Assembly (NCBI GenBank): GCA_947179485.1 | Contig: OX359245.1 | Location: 8,537,001-8,601,000, forward strand | Direction: 5' to 3' | Length of the DNA stretch: 64,000 nucleotides | From: Allacma fusca | Taxonomy: Eukaryota; Arthropoda; Collembola; Symphypleona; Sminthuridae | In this document: one piece after another, positions 49,232 to 61,989 of the stretch | Numbering within the stretch: the stretch's first letter is position 1 | Layout of the letters: every line of letters begins with the position of its first letter | Made by a program: the position numbers and the translations under genes | Notes under the pieces: generated by a model | Databases searched by the model: none | Told to the model about the DNA's origin: nothing | Seen by the model: only the letters and a program-made list of their open reading frames with translations

Positions 49232-49480
49232 CGAATTCCGGAGCTTAGCTTCGATTCCAGAGCTTAGCTTCAATTCCGGAGCTTAGCTTCGATTCCAGAG
49301 CTTAGATTCAATTCCGGAGCTTAGCTTCAATCCCGGAGCTTAGCTTCAATTCCGGAGCTTAGCTTCAATTCCGGAGCTTAGCTTCAATTCCGGAGCTTAG
49401 CTTCAATTCCGGAGCTTAGCTTCAATTCCGGAGCTTAGCTTCGATCCCCGAGCTTAGCATCGAATTCTGGAGCTTAGCTG
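49232..49480 (+). repeat. 19-bp minisatellite, about 13 copies
   Basis: Unit GAGCTTAGCTTCAATTCCG with variants at two or three positions, the middle copies being identical. It forms the centre of the CTGCCAC element. Confidence 0.95.
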
Positions 49481-50849
49481 GAATATCCTTTGCCTAGCTG
49501 CAAAGTGACAGGTGGCAGATGGTAACATGGCAGTTGGTAATGTGGCAGTTGGTACCTTCTGAGTTTTCAGAGCGGGTGGCAATAATTATTGTGGCAGTTG
49601 TACTTGAGGCAGTTCTCCGCGTGGCTGTTGCTTGGGTGGCAGTAGACATGTAACCATTTGAAGATCTCTCCGCAGTTTTGAGGGAAAAGTGTTCGAAAAT
49701 TTCTTGCCAATAATTTCAATTCAGCCTGTTTTGAGTTGTGTCGGAATATTAGATATTGATAAAAGTTACATAGGGTACTAATTTTTTTTTGTTTGCATTT
49801 TGATCTTGATATTGGGATTTATTTATAATTGTGATTAATTGATTGATTTTGAAATTTGGATCCATGGAGTAATTTGCTCTTTACACAAGAAAGCTGAAAA
49901 GAACAATCCTTAGAGGAGGACGTACTTTGGTCATTGCTCGAGCACTGTCCCGTAATTATATTAAGATGAATGCTGTATTCTGATTTTTCAATATAAAAAA
50001 GATTTTTAATTCTGAAAATGTCAAACTTACCCTGCTTGAAATACTCAAAAAACAAAGGATTTTCAAAGGCTTTCTACGTCGGCAGAAACTGGCATTAATG
50101 TTATTTAACGAAATTTTCTCTTCAGTCCCGTCCCGAAACTAGTTCTTTGAAACGCGCCGCACTTGTTTCGACTAACAGCCCATGCAAAATTGATCTACCG
50201 CTTGCATTCTGCCACCTATGCGCAACAAATCCCGAATGACGTCAAAGTCTAGTTTATTAAATACCGTTTTTACGAGTTGCTGAGTTTATTTCCTCAAATG
50301 TGTCTCCTTCTCATATAAATCCGTAGACAATTATTTCAGTCATTTTTGAATCTCTCCTTCCAACATGGCAACCAACTGCCACTGCATATAGCTAGATGGC
50401 GTGAAGCCTCAAATATTTTCATAATGATCGAGCTAATAGCACTCGTCAATTATATGTTTTTATATTATTTCGAGGCAACAGGTCTTCTTGAAAAGCAGTC
50501 CGTTGAAATTTAAAGTGTTCAAAAGAAACAAACGTTTTTAATGAATTTTAAGAAATATTTGATTCCCCCAGTTTGCTGGAAATAGTGTTGTTTTCACGAC
50601 AGCGAAACGGATTGTTTTTTAAAATTAACAGACATTTCCCTTCATATGAAATTTCTTACCAAGCTATCTATAGCTATCAATAGATCTTAACCCGGCGCAA
50701 CAACTCCGGATGTATGTATTTTACCACTACTAACTGGATTTTCAATTTCAAATAATCATATCATCAATATCATTTTTAAGATATATTCCGATATTATTAT
50801 ATTGGAATTCCGATCAAATGTATAAACTGGAGTCCACGATCTATTTTGT

Positions 50850-53000
50850 TAGGGGAGAAGCGTTTGCGAAAGTGTAATGAAATCATCAGGTTTTCAAAGG
50901 GGATTTCATATCATTGTCCCTTTCTACAAAAACCTAATTCGGATTTTTTCCCAGCCAAATGTTAAAGCTTAAAGTGGAACATTGATAGAGTTGGTCAAAA
51001 TTATGATGGAACGCTTTGGTAAATCCCAAGAGGACAATTCAAGTGTAATTGTTGTAAGTGCAAGGACTAAAATTCTTCATTGTGAGAATGTGTTTCTAAC
51101 TGTAATTATTGTAACATGCTCAAATGAAATTAACTTTTGTTTAAAAATTATAAAAGTTGAAAGTCCTTGGAAGTACTTGGTGTTTTTCAACTGAAAAATG
51201 AAATTGGTGTTAAATTTTTGAATTTCAAAGTTTTCCAAAAAAAACCCTTGTGTGAAAAATTACGAGAACAATTTTGTGGGTGTACAATATCCCATTGGGC
51301 GATGAATGTTTCATTATATTTAGTTGAAATAAGTAGCAATTACCCAAACATAAATGTGAGCTATCAAAAAAACGGATTTGACTCTTTGTCAATTTCAGGT
51401 GCGTTTGATGGCCTTGGAAAATGTTGAATGACGGAGTTTAAAAACGTCCACGAGAAATTCTTGAAAGTTTTTCTGAAAGCACGCTACACTTCCGTTCTAT
51501 GTCAGAAAAGAGTTTTAAAGACAATTTTCAAACAGAGTTTGTTGTATCCACTTAGCAGGTATTATTTAATAAATGTGCAACAACCTTTTATAGGACAGTA
51601 CAGCCTTCAAATCCTGGCACACGTTGATTGCAGCATCCGACTGGTTTTAATATTTTCGTGATGGTAGAAATGGGTTTTTGTAACATACAACTGGGAACAC
51701 CAAAATGCAGGCATTAAGTATGGAAACCTGGAAAACATTAATAACTGGCGTCAAAGCTTTGGCATTCAAAACAAATTCGATTTCACTCTATCTCTCTATG
51801 GCAAGTTTCAATGACCAAAAAGGTAATTCAATTAAGAATGTCCCAATACCGTTCTACTTAGTTACATGTACTACGTCATGCTTAATCGAAAATAACTTTA
51901 ATATACATACAAGGTGTTATTGGAAGCTTGGTTCTTGTAACAAATACTGTATAATACGTGACAAAAAGAAATCAAATTTTAACTTTGGAATTTAAAACTA
52001 TATTTTACCATTAGTAATTAAAATAGTATTTATAATAAACTATTAATTATTAATAATAAGCATTATTGTGCCGTTTTAGTTCTATAAATGAAAACGACAT
52101 TTGGGGCGGGGAAGTTGACCAAAATGCGAGGCATTTTCAAATCGACATACCCTATTCACATTACAGTCTTACTGAATGAGAAACCTTAAAAATATATCGT
52201 GTTCAAAAGGTTCAAAAGCTTCGTACTGAATATTTTTGAAAACAACGATAACATATAATTTAAATAATTACTTCCAGCAGCAAAGATACTCACAATTTAG
52301 CAATCCAACCCAAAATTTAAACTGGTCCGGAATTTTGGAGAGAGAAATTTTTCCAGGAACCATATCCAATTCTAGAAACATTTTCCGAGCAGCTTTCATA
52401 TTACAGATATCTACTATATTTGATAGTTGAGAGTAATCCTAATATACGTGCCAAGTTCCTAGTCAAATTTCTCAAATATATCTCCCGAAAAGCTGTAATC
52501 TCTACTGGACAGCTTTCGAAAGAAAAATCATGGCATCAAACAATCGTGAGAACAATTTTGAGGTTGTATTGAACATTACTACAGAAGAAGATAGATTTTT
52601 ACGAATTTTAGGTAGAAATTGTGAAAATTTTCAACGAAAATCAGAACCACTATCAAAAAACGTTGTCCGTCTCGTGTACGCTAAGCTTAAACGGTGGAGC
52701 TCTACAAAAGTCAGAGACTACTACCAAACAAAATGAAAAGTAGGTTTTGACAAGGCAAATTCTTTAATTAATATGTGGAAATATTTGAAGACTGCATTAT
52801 CATATCAAAGGTTGACAAAACATCTAACGCAAATGCTTGGTGAAGAGGTAAAGCCAAAAATCTGTTTGAAAATCGTTTTAAAAGCTTTTTTGTGACGTAG
52901 AATAGAAGTGTGGTTCTCCATTTATGTAGAAAATCTTTTAAGAATTCTTCAGGGGTATTTATCATCTTCATCATTCAAATAACTTGAAATCCACCGAAGT
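50850..53000. repeat. family R copy and other repeats, no gene
   Basis: The family R start lies at 50853-50980 and a later segment at 51395-51620. Short frames at 51428-51661, 51705-51995 and 52530-52736 lie in or beside repeated sequence and have no recognised motif. Confidence 0.6.
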
Positions 53001-54356
53001 TACCCGAATTTTTGTAGGTAAAGCAAAGCTGGATTTTTGGCGGTGGATTTCAACTATGTTTGAATTTTGGCAATTTCTACCTCAAGTAATGAAAAATTCA
53101 TCTGCCACTGTACAGTAGACAATATTAACTTAGCCGAAAATTCATTTTTGTTGACTTGATAAATTGTACTTACATAAATTGGATTCTGGAAGTAATTGTT
53201 CAAATTGTGTGGCATCCTTGTTTTCAAATAAATACAAAATGAAGTTTTTGTTTCTTGTTTCAATGGGTTCCCATTCAGTAATACCTGGGCCATGAAAATA
53301 TTATAAATACAAAACCATTGACGGACATTTGAAAATAACACAAACAGGAAATATTTCTGTTTTCACGCCATACCAACTATTTTTAAGGACAGCAAAAAGT
53401 GTATGTGTTAAAATGTCGTTTTGGCCGGAGCTGTTGTACGAAATGCATAAATTAGTTAACTTCGGAGTAAATGTCTTACTTAGTTTAGAGTAGAAAGTTG
53501 CATTAGACGAGGTTAACTAGTTATTTTATGGGTAATTACAATATTCGTCTTTAGGGGTGCGCTGTCAAAGAATAGTAAATCTGGAAAAGTATAGTTTTAA
53601 ATTTATAAACATTTGTTTCGACTGAACACGGACTGAAAACTCTTAATAAAAAACTAGGGAAGTGGAGAGAAAATTTGCATCATTTTTGAAAAAAATTAAA
53701 TGCCGGCATCAGAAACAACTCAGTAAAATATGAAACTGAAGAAACTATAGTCGGGCTAGAAAGTCGTTCAATCCATTCCATGATTTCTAGTGTAAAAAGA
53801 TAGTTTGCAAGTAAGATTCAAAGATTTAAGAAGTTACGTGCAGTAAAATAAAAACATTTGGTTTGAATAACATCTTTAAATTTGTGTAAACAGTTTGTAA
53901 CTCCTACAGCTGTTTTCCAAAAGCAACCCTGAATTGGCTACATTTCCAATTTCCTCCATTCAAAGATTTTGAGCGGTAGGGTTGAAACAAAAATTGGGAA
54001 AATCGGAAAGCGATTTGCTAAATGTAGTGGAAATTGAAAATCGTCTGTACTATCCTTCCCAAGTTCATTTTGAGCATTTTAATTCGAGGGGTTATTGGGA
54101 GTTTTGAATAAAATCGTGGAATAAAAAAGAATAATTGATGCGAATTGGTCGTTTGTATACGCATATTACGGATGTGTGATCCGAAAGATGCGTTTTCTGT
54201 TAAAAGTTGGATCCATGCAGTGAATTGTTCTTCACAAATAAAAACTGCAAAGAACAATCTTTCGGGGACCTTAGCGGTGGCCGAACATTGGTTTTTACTC
54301 GACCCATTTTTCGATGAATTATGCTTGATTATATTTTGATTCTGCGTTTCAATCAT

Positions 54357-55639
54357 CAGAGCTGCGCTCAAGTTCAAGTAGTACTTGACAAGTATCAAGT
54401 CAGGTCAAGTTCGGGTCAAGTTCGGGATCATGAGCGTTTCTACTTGGTTGAATCGGGTCAAGTTCAAGTATTTGCTGGATCCGAACTTGGAACTTCAAGT
54501 CGGTTCTGGTCCAAGTGCAAGCCCACAGAATTGACTTGCACTAAGGATCAAGTTCAAGTTCGGATCTGGGCATGGATTTTACTTGAACCCGAACTCTGAC
54601 TTTCAAGTACCGATTCAAGTATCTTAGTTCCAACGTTTGATTCCTTTGTGCGTTCTTCGCCATTGGGTGTTCGCACTTCTGCAACACACATTCTAGAAAC
54701 TAGTGATGCCAATGGTCTGGTCTGATCCAGTCGTTCGGACCAGACCAGACCAAAGACCATGCTCCGGACCATGTATGTATGTATTTTAAGGATTCGCTAT
54801 CATCTCAAATGCTCCGGACCATGGTCCAGAACACCATTGAGAGCAATTAAATAATTACATTTTATCCCGTCAAATTATTCTTTTATACCAGAAATGTCAG
54901 TTTTAATTTGTTCCATGGGATTTCGTTAGCTCATAGATTTTTATTTTGCGTACGTTTGAGACCATGATCCTGTGATCAGGTCTGGTCTATACTGTAGTCC
55001 TCAAGCTGGACCAATTGTATCTGGTGTGGTCCAAGTGTTGTATAAGACCGGATCAGACCATACAACTCTGGGACCAGACCGGACCAGACCATTGACATCC
55101 CTACTAGAAACCATGTATGCAGAGATATGCACAGAAGCTGGAGCTCACTTTCATTTTGGAGTGAATGTTGTGCATTCTGTAAATCGTCGTGGTTAAAACT
55201 ATTCTTCTAATTTGTCATCATTTTTTAAAAACTTGAAGTTAATTGTCAGGTGAGACTGTAACACTAGGAAAAAACCATGAGTGAACCCGAATCTGAATTT
55301 AATAGAGACGATGAAAATTTAAAATCTTAGCTCCACCCGTTGGAATGGATTTGCTACTTCATACTACAAAGTTGCAAGATTCAAGTAATTACTTGAAATC
55401 CAAGTTCGGGTTCAAGTCAATTCCAAGTTCGGTTCTCAAGATTTATGGACCCGACATTCAAGTATCAGATCAAGTTCGGGTTTAGGAAAGATTACTTGCA
55501 ATATATGACTTGGTATGGCAAGTAATTCCTGGGAACCGAAACGCCAAGTTCGGGTACTGACAAATATCTACTTGAAAGTTCAAGTGCAGGTCAAGCTCAA
55601 GTTCGGATCCTCAAAATATTTGACCCGAACGCAGGTCTG
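54357..55639. mobile_element. non-autonomous hAT, CAAGTT family, copy 2
   Basis: Ends CAGAGCTGCGCTCAAG and GAACGCAGGTCTG (one mismatch). Perfect 8-bp target duplication TCAATCAT at 54349-54356 and 55640-55647. The CAAGTT arrays are mixed with CGGGTC motifs. Contains a nested MITE at 54701-55103. Confidence 0.92.
54701..55103. mobile_element. 403-bp hAT MITE (TAGNGATG type) nested in copy 2
   Basis: Inverted ends TAGTGATGCCAATGGTCTGG and TAGGGATGTCAATGGTCTGG (right end read in reverse). Perfect 8-bp target duplication CTAGAAAC at 54693-54700 and 55104-55111. Many GGACCAGACC motifs inside. Confidence 0.92.
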
Positions 55640-55951
55640 TCAATCATGCTATTTTGAAGTTGCAAAATCCAGGTATTTTCCATGTGTAATAAACTGAGGA
55701 TAGATTTCAGCTTCCCCACCCATTGACGATTTTTCATGTTCCTCAGCCTCCGAGATTTAAACTGTACAGGTTTAAGTTTCAAAAGAATTATTTTATTTTC
55801 TATTTTCTATATTCAATAATATTTCTTACCGCCCTTCACTAATGCATAGTAAAATTTATTTTCATTGGGGTGATAAAGGATATCAGCTCATGTCACTGAA
55901 ATTCAATTGATTTTTCTGTCACTGTATCTGCAATTAATTAATATTAGCGAA

Positions 55952-56811
55952 CAGAGCTGCGTTCAAGTTCAAGTACAACTTGAGTAGTTCAAGTGCTTAT
56001 CAAGTTCAATTCAAGTCAAGTACTGGCAATTTTTTAACTTGAAACGTGAACATCAAGTTCAAGTACATTCAGAATTTTAACCTGAATTTTCAAGTTCAAG
56101 TACCGTCAAGTTCAAGTAAACAATTCACTACTAGATGGAAATATCAAGTCAAGTTCAAGTACATATAACCGATGTACTTGAATATAACTTGGGTATAACT
56201 TGAATATTCTTGGCGGTTAAATTTCACTGCATATTTTGTAGCAGTCCTAGAATTTCCGCTCCAAATGAAATCCGGCATAAATCGTTTTAACGCTTCATCA
56301 TAACGTTTTTAACAACATTTCATTTCCTATTTTAAATTGGTTGGATTCTTCTCGTAATAATTCACATACGCTGCCATACTTTGAATAAAAACGTATAGCT
56401 CATTGTACTATAAAGTGAGTTAAAGTGAACGTGTATACCATGGATTACCACAATTTAATTAGTTTGGAAAATGAAAATACAGACACTCCAAGCACTAATT
56501 CCTGTAAAAAACGATCGCAAGTGTATGCACATTTCACATATTCTGAAGCTACCAAGAACTAACTGAGGTACTTGAAAAATCGAGTTCAAGTTCACGTTCA
56601 AGTCACGTTTTGCGTCGAAATTGAAAGTCAAGTTGTTATCAAGTTCAAGTTGTACAAAATTAACTTGAAAATCATGTACTTGAATACCCAAGTAATTCAA
56701 GGAACTTAATTCATCAAGTTCAAGTGCGGATATTTTTTACTAGCAATTTTTCAAGTTCAAGTCAATTTCAAGTCAAGTTATCTTAAAAAACTTGACTTGA
56801 ACGCAGCTCTG
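55952..56811. mobile_element. non-autonomous hAT, CAAGTT family, copy 3
   Basis: Ends CAGAGCTGCGTTCAAG and complement. Flanks TTAGCGAA and TAAGCGAA (7 of 8). 860 bp, with CAAGTT arrays at both ends and no gene. Confidence 0.9.
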
Positions 56812-57747
56812 TAAGCGAACAACCAAATTTTCAGACATTCACATTTATGACTTCTTTCGCTGCGTTTCCATATTTACATTTAGATAAATGTTCCGATTAT
56901 AAAATTATTTTTCAATGCAAAAAAGATTTTGAATTCTTAAAATGTCCAACTTACCCTGCTTGAAATGCTCAAAAAACAAAGGATTTTTAAAAGCTGTCCA
57001 CGTCCCCAAAAACTGATGTTAATATGATTTAACAAATTTTCCTATTCTGTGTCGCTGCAAAAATGGTATTTTGAAAAATGTTGAACATTTTGCTTCAAAT
57101 TGTAATCCGGTGGGAGTTTAACTGCGTAAACGTTTACAATTAGGGGAAACAAATCCCGAGTGAAGTTAAAGTCTTATTTATTAAACCGTAAAGGTATTTC
57201 ATATCATTGTCCCTTTCTAGCAAAAACTAATTCGGGTATTTTCCCAGCCCAATTTGAAAACTAAAGGAGAAATATATAAATAATTTGAAAATAAAATTCT
57301 TTATGGAATAGCACGTGAACATTAATTTTTATTACATGCAAGTTAAGGGCATTGCATTAAATTAGGAAGGCAAAAAATAATTACGACCCATTTAATTTGA
57401 ATACAAATGGAAATCCAGATTCTGTACTTCATTTCGATTCTTTGACCCTAACCCGCATTAAGTTGAGTATAAAAATTCTATAGCATGAAAGCTTTGAATT
57501 TTTCCAAATTCATTTCCATTTAATTGTTTTCAAGACGTCCATTATCACTTCCTTATTTTCAAATGTATTTGAGCAAAAATTCAGTTTACACTACAATTTG
57601 TACATTCAACCCTCAATTTTCAATTGCAATCAGGATAATATTTAATTGATCCAGGCCTAGTGACGGAAATTTCATACCACATATTCAATTAACCCCTTAG
57701 AGCCATCTTATTTAAGTATAAATAAAATCCTTATTTAGTAATAATAT

Positions 57748-58621
57748 AAGTAATGAGAGAACAAATTGGAATAAGATTCTCATACTTGAGAATCGTAATT
57801 TCCAATTTGAAGGAGTTCTTCTCCAATTAAATTATTCTCTTGTGACCGTAGAAGAGTAGCAATTAAACTGAAACAAATTGCTATAGATAAGTCCAACTTT
57901 TATGCCACACACGGTGCTCTAAAGTTGTTGGGATTGTGACTTTGTATTAAACACAATCAGACAACTCATATATACCAGGTGTGTAACAACAAAACCTTTA
58001 CAGTGTACTTTCGCTATAAGAGGTCTCCGTATAAGAGCATGTTCTGTATAAGAGCACTTCCAGGTCCTCCCTATGAGATTGTTGTGTTGTGATAGTTGAT
58101 AGAGCACCGTTTATAATAGCATTTTTGATGTAAGAGCTGGCATTTTACTTCCTTACGTTAAAACAAATCCATTATAAAAGCATAGGAGCAGACATAGAAA
58201 CGATCATGGAACGTTTGCACAAAAACACTAACAGCGCCAATGTCTACAGTGTAGTGGAATTGGTGATGACAAAGTATTATACAAAATCTGTTATACGTTG
58301 CAAAAGCAAAAGAGGCTAATCTGTAAAAAAGATTCATATGAACATGCATTAATCGAATATTTGGATGCAAATAAAAATATTGTTGGCAAAAATCTTGCAA
58401 TGATTTCTCTACACACCCAAGTTACTACTTCATTCCAACCAAAAATGAATAGCATAATAACAGATTATTTATAAATAAAAATTGGTTTACCCTGGAATCT
58501 TGTTTTGTTTAGTGATGTCTTATGTCACTTCTTAATGTATTAGTTAGCGCAATTATGCTAGCGCAATTCCTAATAATGTATAGCCAGTATTTTAATGTAT
58601 TTAGATAGATGTTCCTTAAAA
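57748..58621 (+). repeat. 874-bp direct repeat, unit 1
   Basis: Identical, as far as I can follow it, to 59401-60274 (offset 1653). It contains the left 620 bases of a Tigger-like MITE (from 58001) plus 253 bases of its flank, and is truncated inside the MITE. Confidence 0.92.
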
Positions 58622-59400
58622 ATTGCATTGAAAACGGTGGCGCATTTCGGGAGAAAACACAGATTTTATTAATTTTTATTGTTTATGTACGTATACGTGA
58701 ATCGATTTTAACCATTAAAAAACTCATCTGAATTTTCGCCCTGTAAGAAAATCCATGTAGCAATAGGTTTTAGGGGCGAAGCTGTGGGAACCAGGTTTAC
58801 GTTATAATTTTTTTAAAAAAATAGGGCCCCGTCTGCTTTAAAACTTTTTTATTTTGTTTTTTAATTTCTAGCGTAAATCCGTTTTTCACCAGAAACGTAG
58901 GCCGAGATGTCCCAAACCAAGTTTTCAAACATGCTAATATTGTATTATAAGGGATAATATTGAGATTTTACGTATTTTTAGCAATTTTATTTTTTTGTGA
59001 TATTCGAAAATTAAGTTTCTTGAAAAAACTATTGCTACATGGATGGACGGAGTACTTCCTGAAATTAAATCATAAGCTTTCAAATTTCCCTTGTTGCGTA
59101 AAACCTCTGAAATTTAAGCTCCAACCGCCTTTGCGTATTTAGACGGTTGAGAAAACAAACGTAAAAAAATGGGGAAGATAATTAGATAAAGTGGGAATCT
59201 AATTCTTTTTATTACCCATTGTATTGACTACTTGTAATTTGGAGAGAGAAAAGTTTAAACGTGCTTTGTCGAACATGTGATAATACAATTTTTTAAATAG
59301 CACACGTGAAAATTGAACTAATTCGGTCTAAAGTATCTTAGATTACCCTGTGAAACGAATATCTTGATGGCGTAATAACATTTTATTATTAAACGTTTAA
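58622..59400. other. spacer between the 874-bp direct repeats
   Basis: 779 bases of AT-rich sequence. One 60-codon open frame (58960-59142) without recognised features. No repeat recognised. Confidence 0.4.
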
Positions 59401-60274
59401 AAGTAATGAGAGAACAAATTGGAATAAGATTCTCATACTTGAGAATCGTAATTTCCAATTTGAAGGAGTTCTTCTCCAATTAAATTATTCTCTTGTGACC
59501 GTAGAAGAGTAGCAATTAAACTGAAACAAATTGCTATAGATAAGTCCAACTTTTATGCCACACACGGTGCTCTAAAGTTGTTGGGATTGTGACTTTGTAT
59601 TAAACACAATCAGACAACTCATATATACCAGGTGTGTAACAACAAAACCTTTACAGTGTACTTTCGCTATAAGAGGTCTCCGTATAAGAGCATGTTCTGT
59701 ATAAGAGCACTTCCAGGTCCTCCCTATGAGATTGTTGTGTTGTGATAGTTGATAGAGCACCGTTTATAATAGCATTTTTGATGTAAGAGCTGGCATTTTA
59801 CTTCCTTACGTTAAAACAAATCCATTATAAAAGCATAGGAGCAGACATAGAAACGATCATGGAACGTTTGCACAAAAACACTAACAGCGCCAATGTCTAC
59901 AGTGTAGTGGAATTGGTGATGACAAAGTATTATACAAAATCTGTTATACGTTGCAAAAGCAAAAGAGGCTAATCTGTAAAAAAGATTCATATGAACATGC
60001 ATTAATCGAATATTTGGATGCAAATAAAAATATTGTTGGCAAAAATCTTGCAATGATTTCTCTACACACCCAAGTTACTACTTCATTCCAACCAAAAATG
60101 AATAGCATAATAACAGATTATTTATAAATAAAAATTGGTTTACCCTGGAATCTTGTTTTGTTTAGTGATGTCTTATGTCACTTCTTAATGTATTAGTTAG
60201 CGCAATTATGCTAGCGCAATTCCTAATAATGTATAGCCAGTATTTTAATGTATTTAGATAGATGTTCCTTAAAA
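59401..60274 (+). repeat. 874-bp direct repeat, unit 2
   Basis: Second unit. Unlike unit 1 it continues into the right end of the Tigger-like MITE, so it is the likely original. Confidence 0.92.
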
Positions 60275-60340
60275 GAGCATACCGTAATAAGAGCACTGTT
60301 GGAGTGCTTTTAGAGGTGCTCTTATATAGAGAGTGTACTG
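59654..60340. mobile_element. 687-bp pogo/Tigger-like MITE
   Basis: Left end CAGTGTACTTTCGCTATAAG, right end (in reverse) CAGTACACTCTCTATATAAG, bordered by TA on both sides. TATAAGAGCA motifs recur near both ends. No transposase. Confidence 0.8.
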
Positions 60341-60687
60341 TAACCAGTTTAATATTTTTGAAATGATTTAAGCACCTGTTAATACCCACCTATACGCATG
60401 TATCATATATAATCATACATAACATGATCAACATTTGGAGTTCACCATCCCCCGCCGATCGGCATTTAACAATTTCCGATACAGATTTTCTCAGATTCAT
60501 TTTATTAACTTGAGGTCAAAATTTGAGGTCGCAAGGGATGCGTAAATATGGGAAGCTCAATAGGATTTTCAGAATTTCAGATTCTTTAATTTATTGATTC
60601 TCACAAAATTTTGTACCGAAATTTTTTCAACATTTTCTGACACGCAAGTTTATGGATTCCCCAGAGTGGTAAAACACATGTCTCAAC

Positions 60688-61892
60688 CAGAGCTGCGTTC
60701 AAGTCAAGTTATTTTAGACAACTTGACTTGAACTTGACTTGAACTTGAAAAAATTGTCTAAGCGAGGTATCCGCACTTGTACTTGATGAATCAAGTTTCT
60801 CAAGCAACTTGAGTATTCAAGTACTCGATTTTCAAGTTCATTTTATTGAACTTGAACTTGATCATAACTTGACGTTCAAGTTGGGCACATAACTTGACTT
60901 GAACGTGAACTTGTACTTGAACTTGATTATTCAAGTAATTTTTTCGTAAATTAATAAACAATACTACAAATTTCGTCCACAACTATTATATAGCTAATAA
61001 TGGCTAGGTCGTGATTAGGATGAACTAAACGGCATGCAGGTGATATTCTTTACTTTAAAATTGCTAAAAAATTTAAAATACTTGATCAAATAACTGTAAA
61101 CATTGTAGTCCAATTTAATTTACAAATTTGCACTGTTAAGAGTTTAGGAATTACTGGCCTGTTCACATTAGTGTTGCACTCATCTGGTGAGTGTAACCAG
61201 CAGTTATATTCATAAATATTTGTCGTTTAACCAATGTTGATTTATAAGATTGTAGGTTGTTCGTCTGCGCCATCATGTTTAATATCAGCAAAAATTATTT
61301 TTACATGTATAATAAATTATTATTAAACTTCTTAGTTTGAGAACAGGTGAGTTGAACAATCACTTCATTTTTATAATGGAACAAGAACCCCGAGTATCAA
61401 GAACATTTTTATAAATTAATAAGACGGAAATTTTTATTATTCAAAATTCAAAGTATGGAAACAGGACACAAGAAATATTCTCGGCCACTGGCTATCGTGG
61501 AGGCGACTTTAATGTCAATGGAATGAAAACAAATACAAAGATAACATTATTATGATGATTGACGCCCAATATTATTTTTAGTGGGATGCAATGATGCCAC
61601 TAATTAGGCATTGCTTACATTGCTTTTCAGTGACAAAAACTCAAGTTATACTCAAGTTTAATTCAAGTACTTCCATTCATTGTACTTGAACTTGACTTGA
61701 TTTTACAATCAAGTAATAAATTATTAACTTGAACTTGATCGAACTTGAACTTGAAAATTCAAGTTAAAATTATAATTTCACTTGAACTTGATGTTCAAGT
61801 TTTAAGTTACAAAATTGTCTGCACTTGACTTGACTTGAACTTGATACGCACTTGAACTATTCAAGTTATACTTGAACTTGAACGCAGCTCTG
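60688..61892. mobile_element. non-autonomous hAT, CAAGTT family, copy 4
   Basis: Ends CAGAGCTGCGTTCAAG and complement. Perfect 8-bp target duplication GTCTCAAC at 60680-60687 and 61893-61900. The related unoccupied sequence at 34915-35010 runs straight through this site, confirming the insertion. The interior matches copy 1 without its nested MITE. Confidence 0.95.
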
Positions 61893-61989
61893 GTCTCAAC
61901 GTTGAGAATTGAGTGTAGTTGACTTTGGCAAATGGAACAACGTTAAGAAATCCTGTGTCTAGAATAAGTATGAAGGACATGGATGAAAG

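Larger units (their letters stand above)
48955..49647. mobile_element. 693-bp TIR element with CTGCCAC subterminal repeats
   Basis: Ends GTCTACTGCCACCC and its complement. CTGCCAC recurs on the left flank of the centre and its complement GTGGCAG on the right. It is absent from the sister block at 53.0-57.2 kb, so it is an insertion. The target duplication is unclear (an ACCATT...TTGAAG similarity on both sides). Two tandem arrays lie inside. Confidence 0.75.
47700..50300. repeat. copy A of a multi-kb duplicated block
   Basis: Collinear with 53000-57200: 47,900-48,020 matches 53,200-53,330; 48,840-48,930 matches 54,055-54,140; 49,855-49,930 matches 54,200-54,270; 49,980-50,090 matches 56,915-57,015; 50,210-50,260 matches 57,145-57,190. 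Copies differ by insertions (see nested elements) and substitutions. No conserved reading frame. Confidence 0.75.
53000..57200. repeat. copy B of the multi-kb duplicated block, split by two hAT MITEs
   Basis: Sister of 47700-50300. MITEs at 54357-55639 and 55952-56811 interrupt it. It leads at 57190 into another family R copy (57192-57420). Confidence 0.75.

Noticed and set aside
49033-49480. CRISPR-like array
   Set aside because: Units are contiguous tandem repeats without spacers, in eukaryotic DNA.
54018-54398. 126-codon - strand frame
   Set aside because: It lies in the duplicated repeat block and runs into the MITE; the sister block lacks an equivalent long frame.
57748-60274. LTR retrotransposon with 874-bp LTRs
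   Set aside because: No TG...CA ends, no coding spacer and no primer-binding site; the repeats contain a MITE plus its flank.
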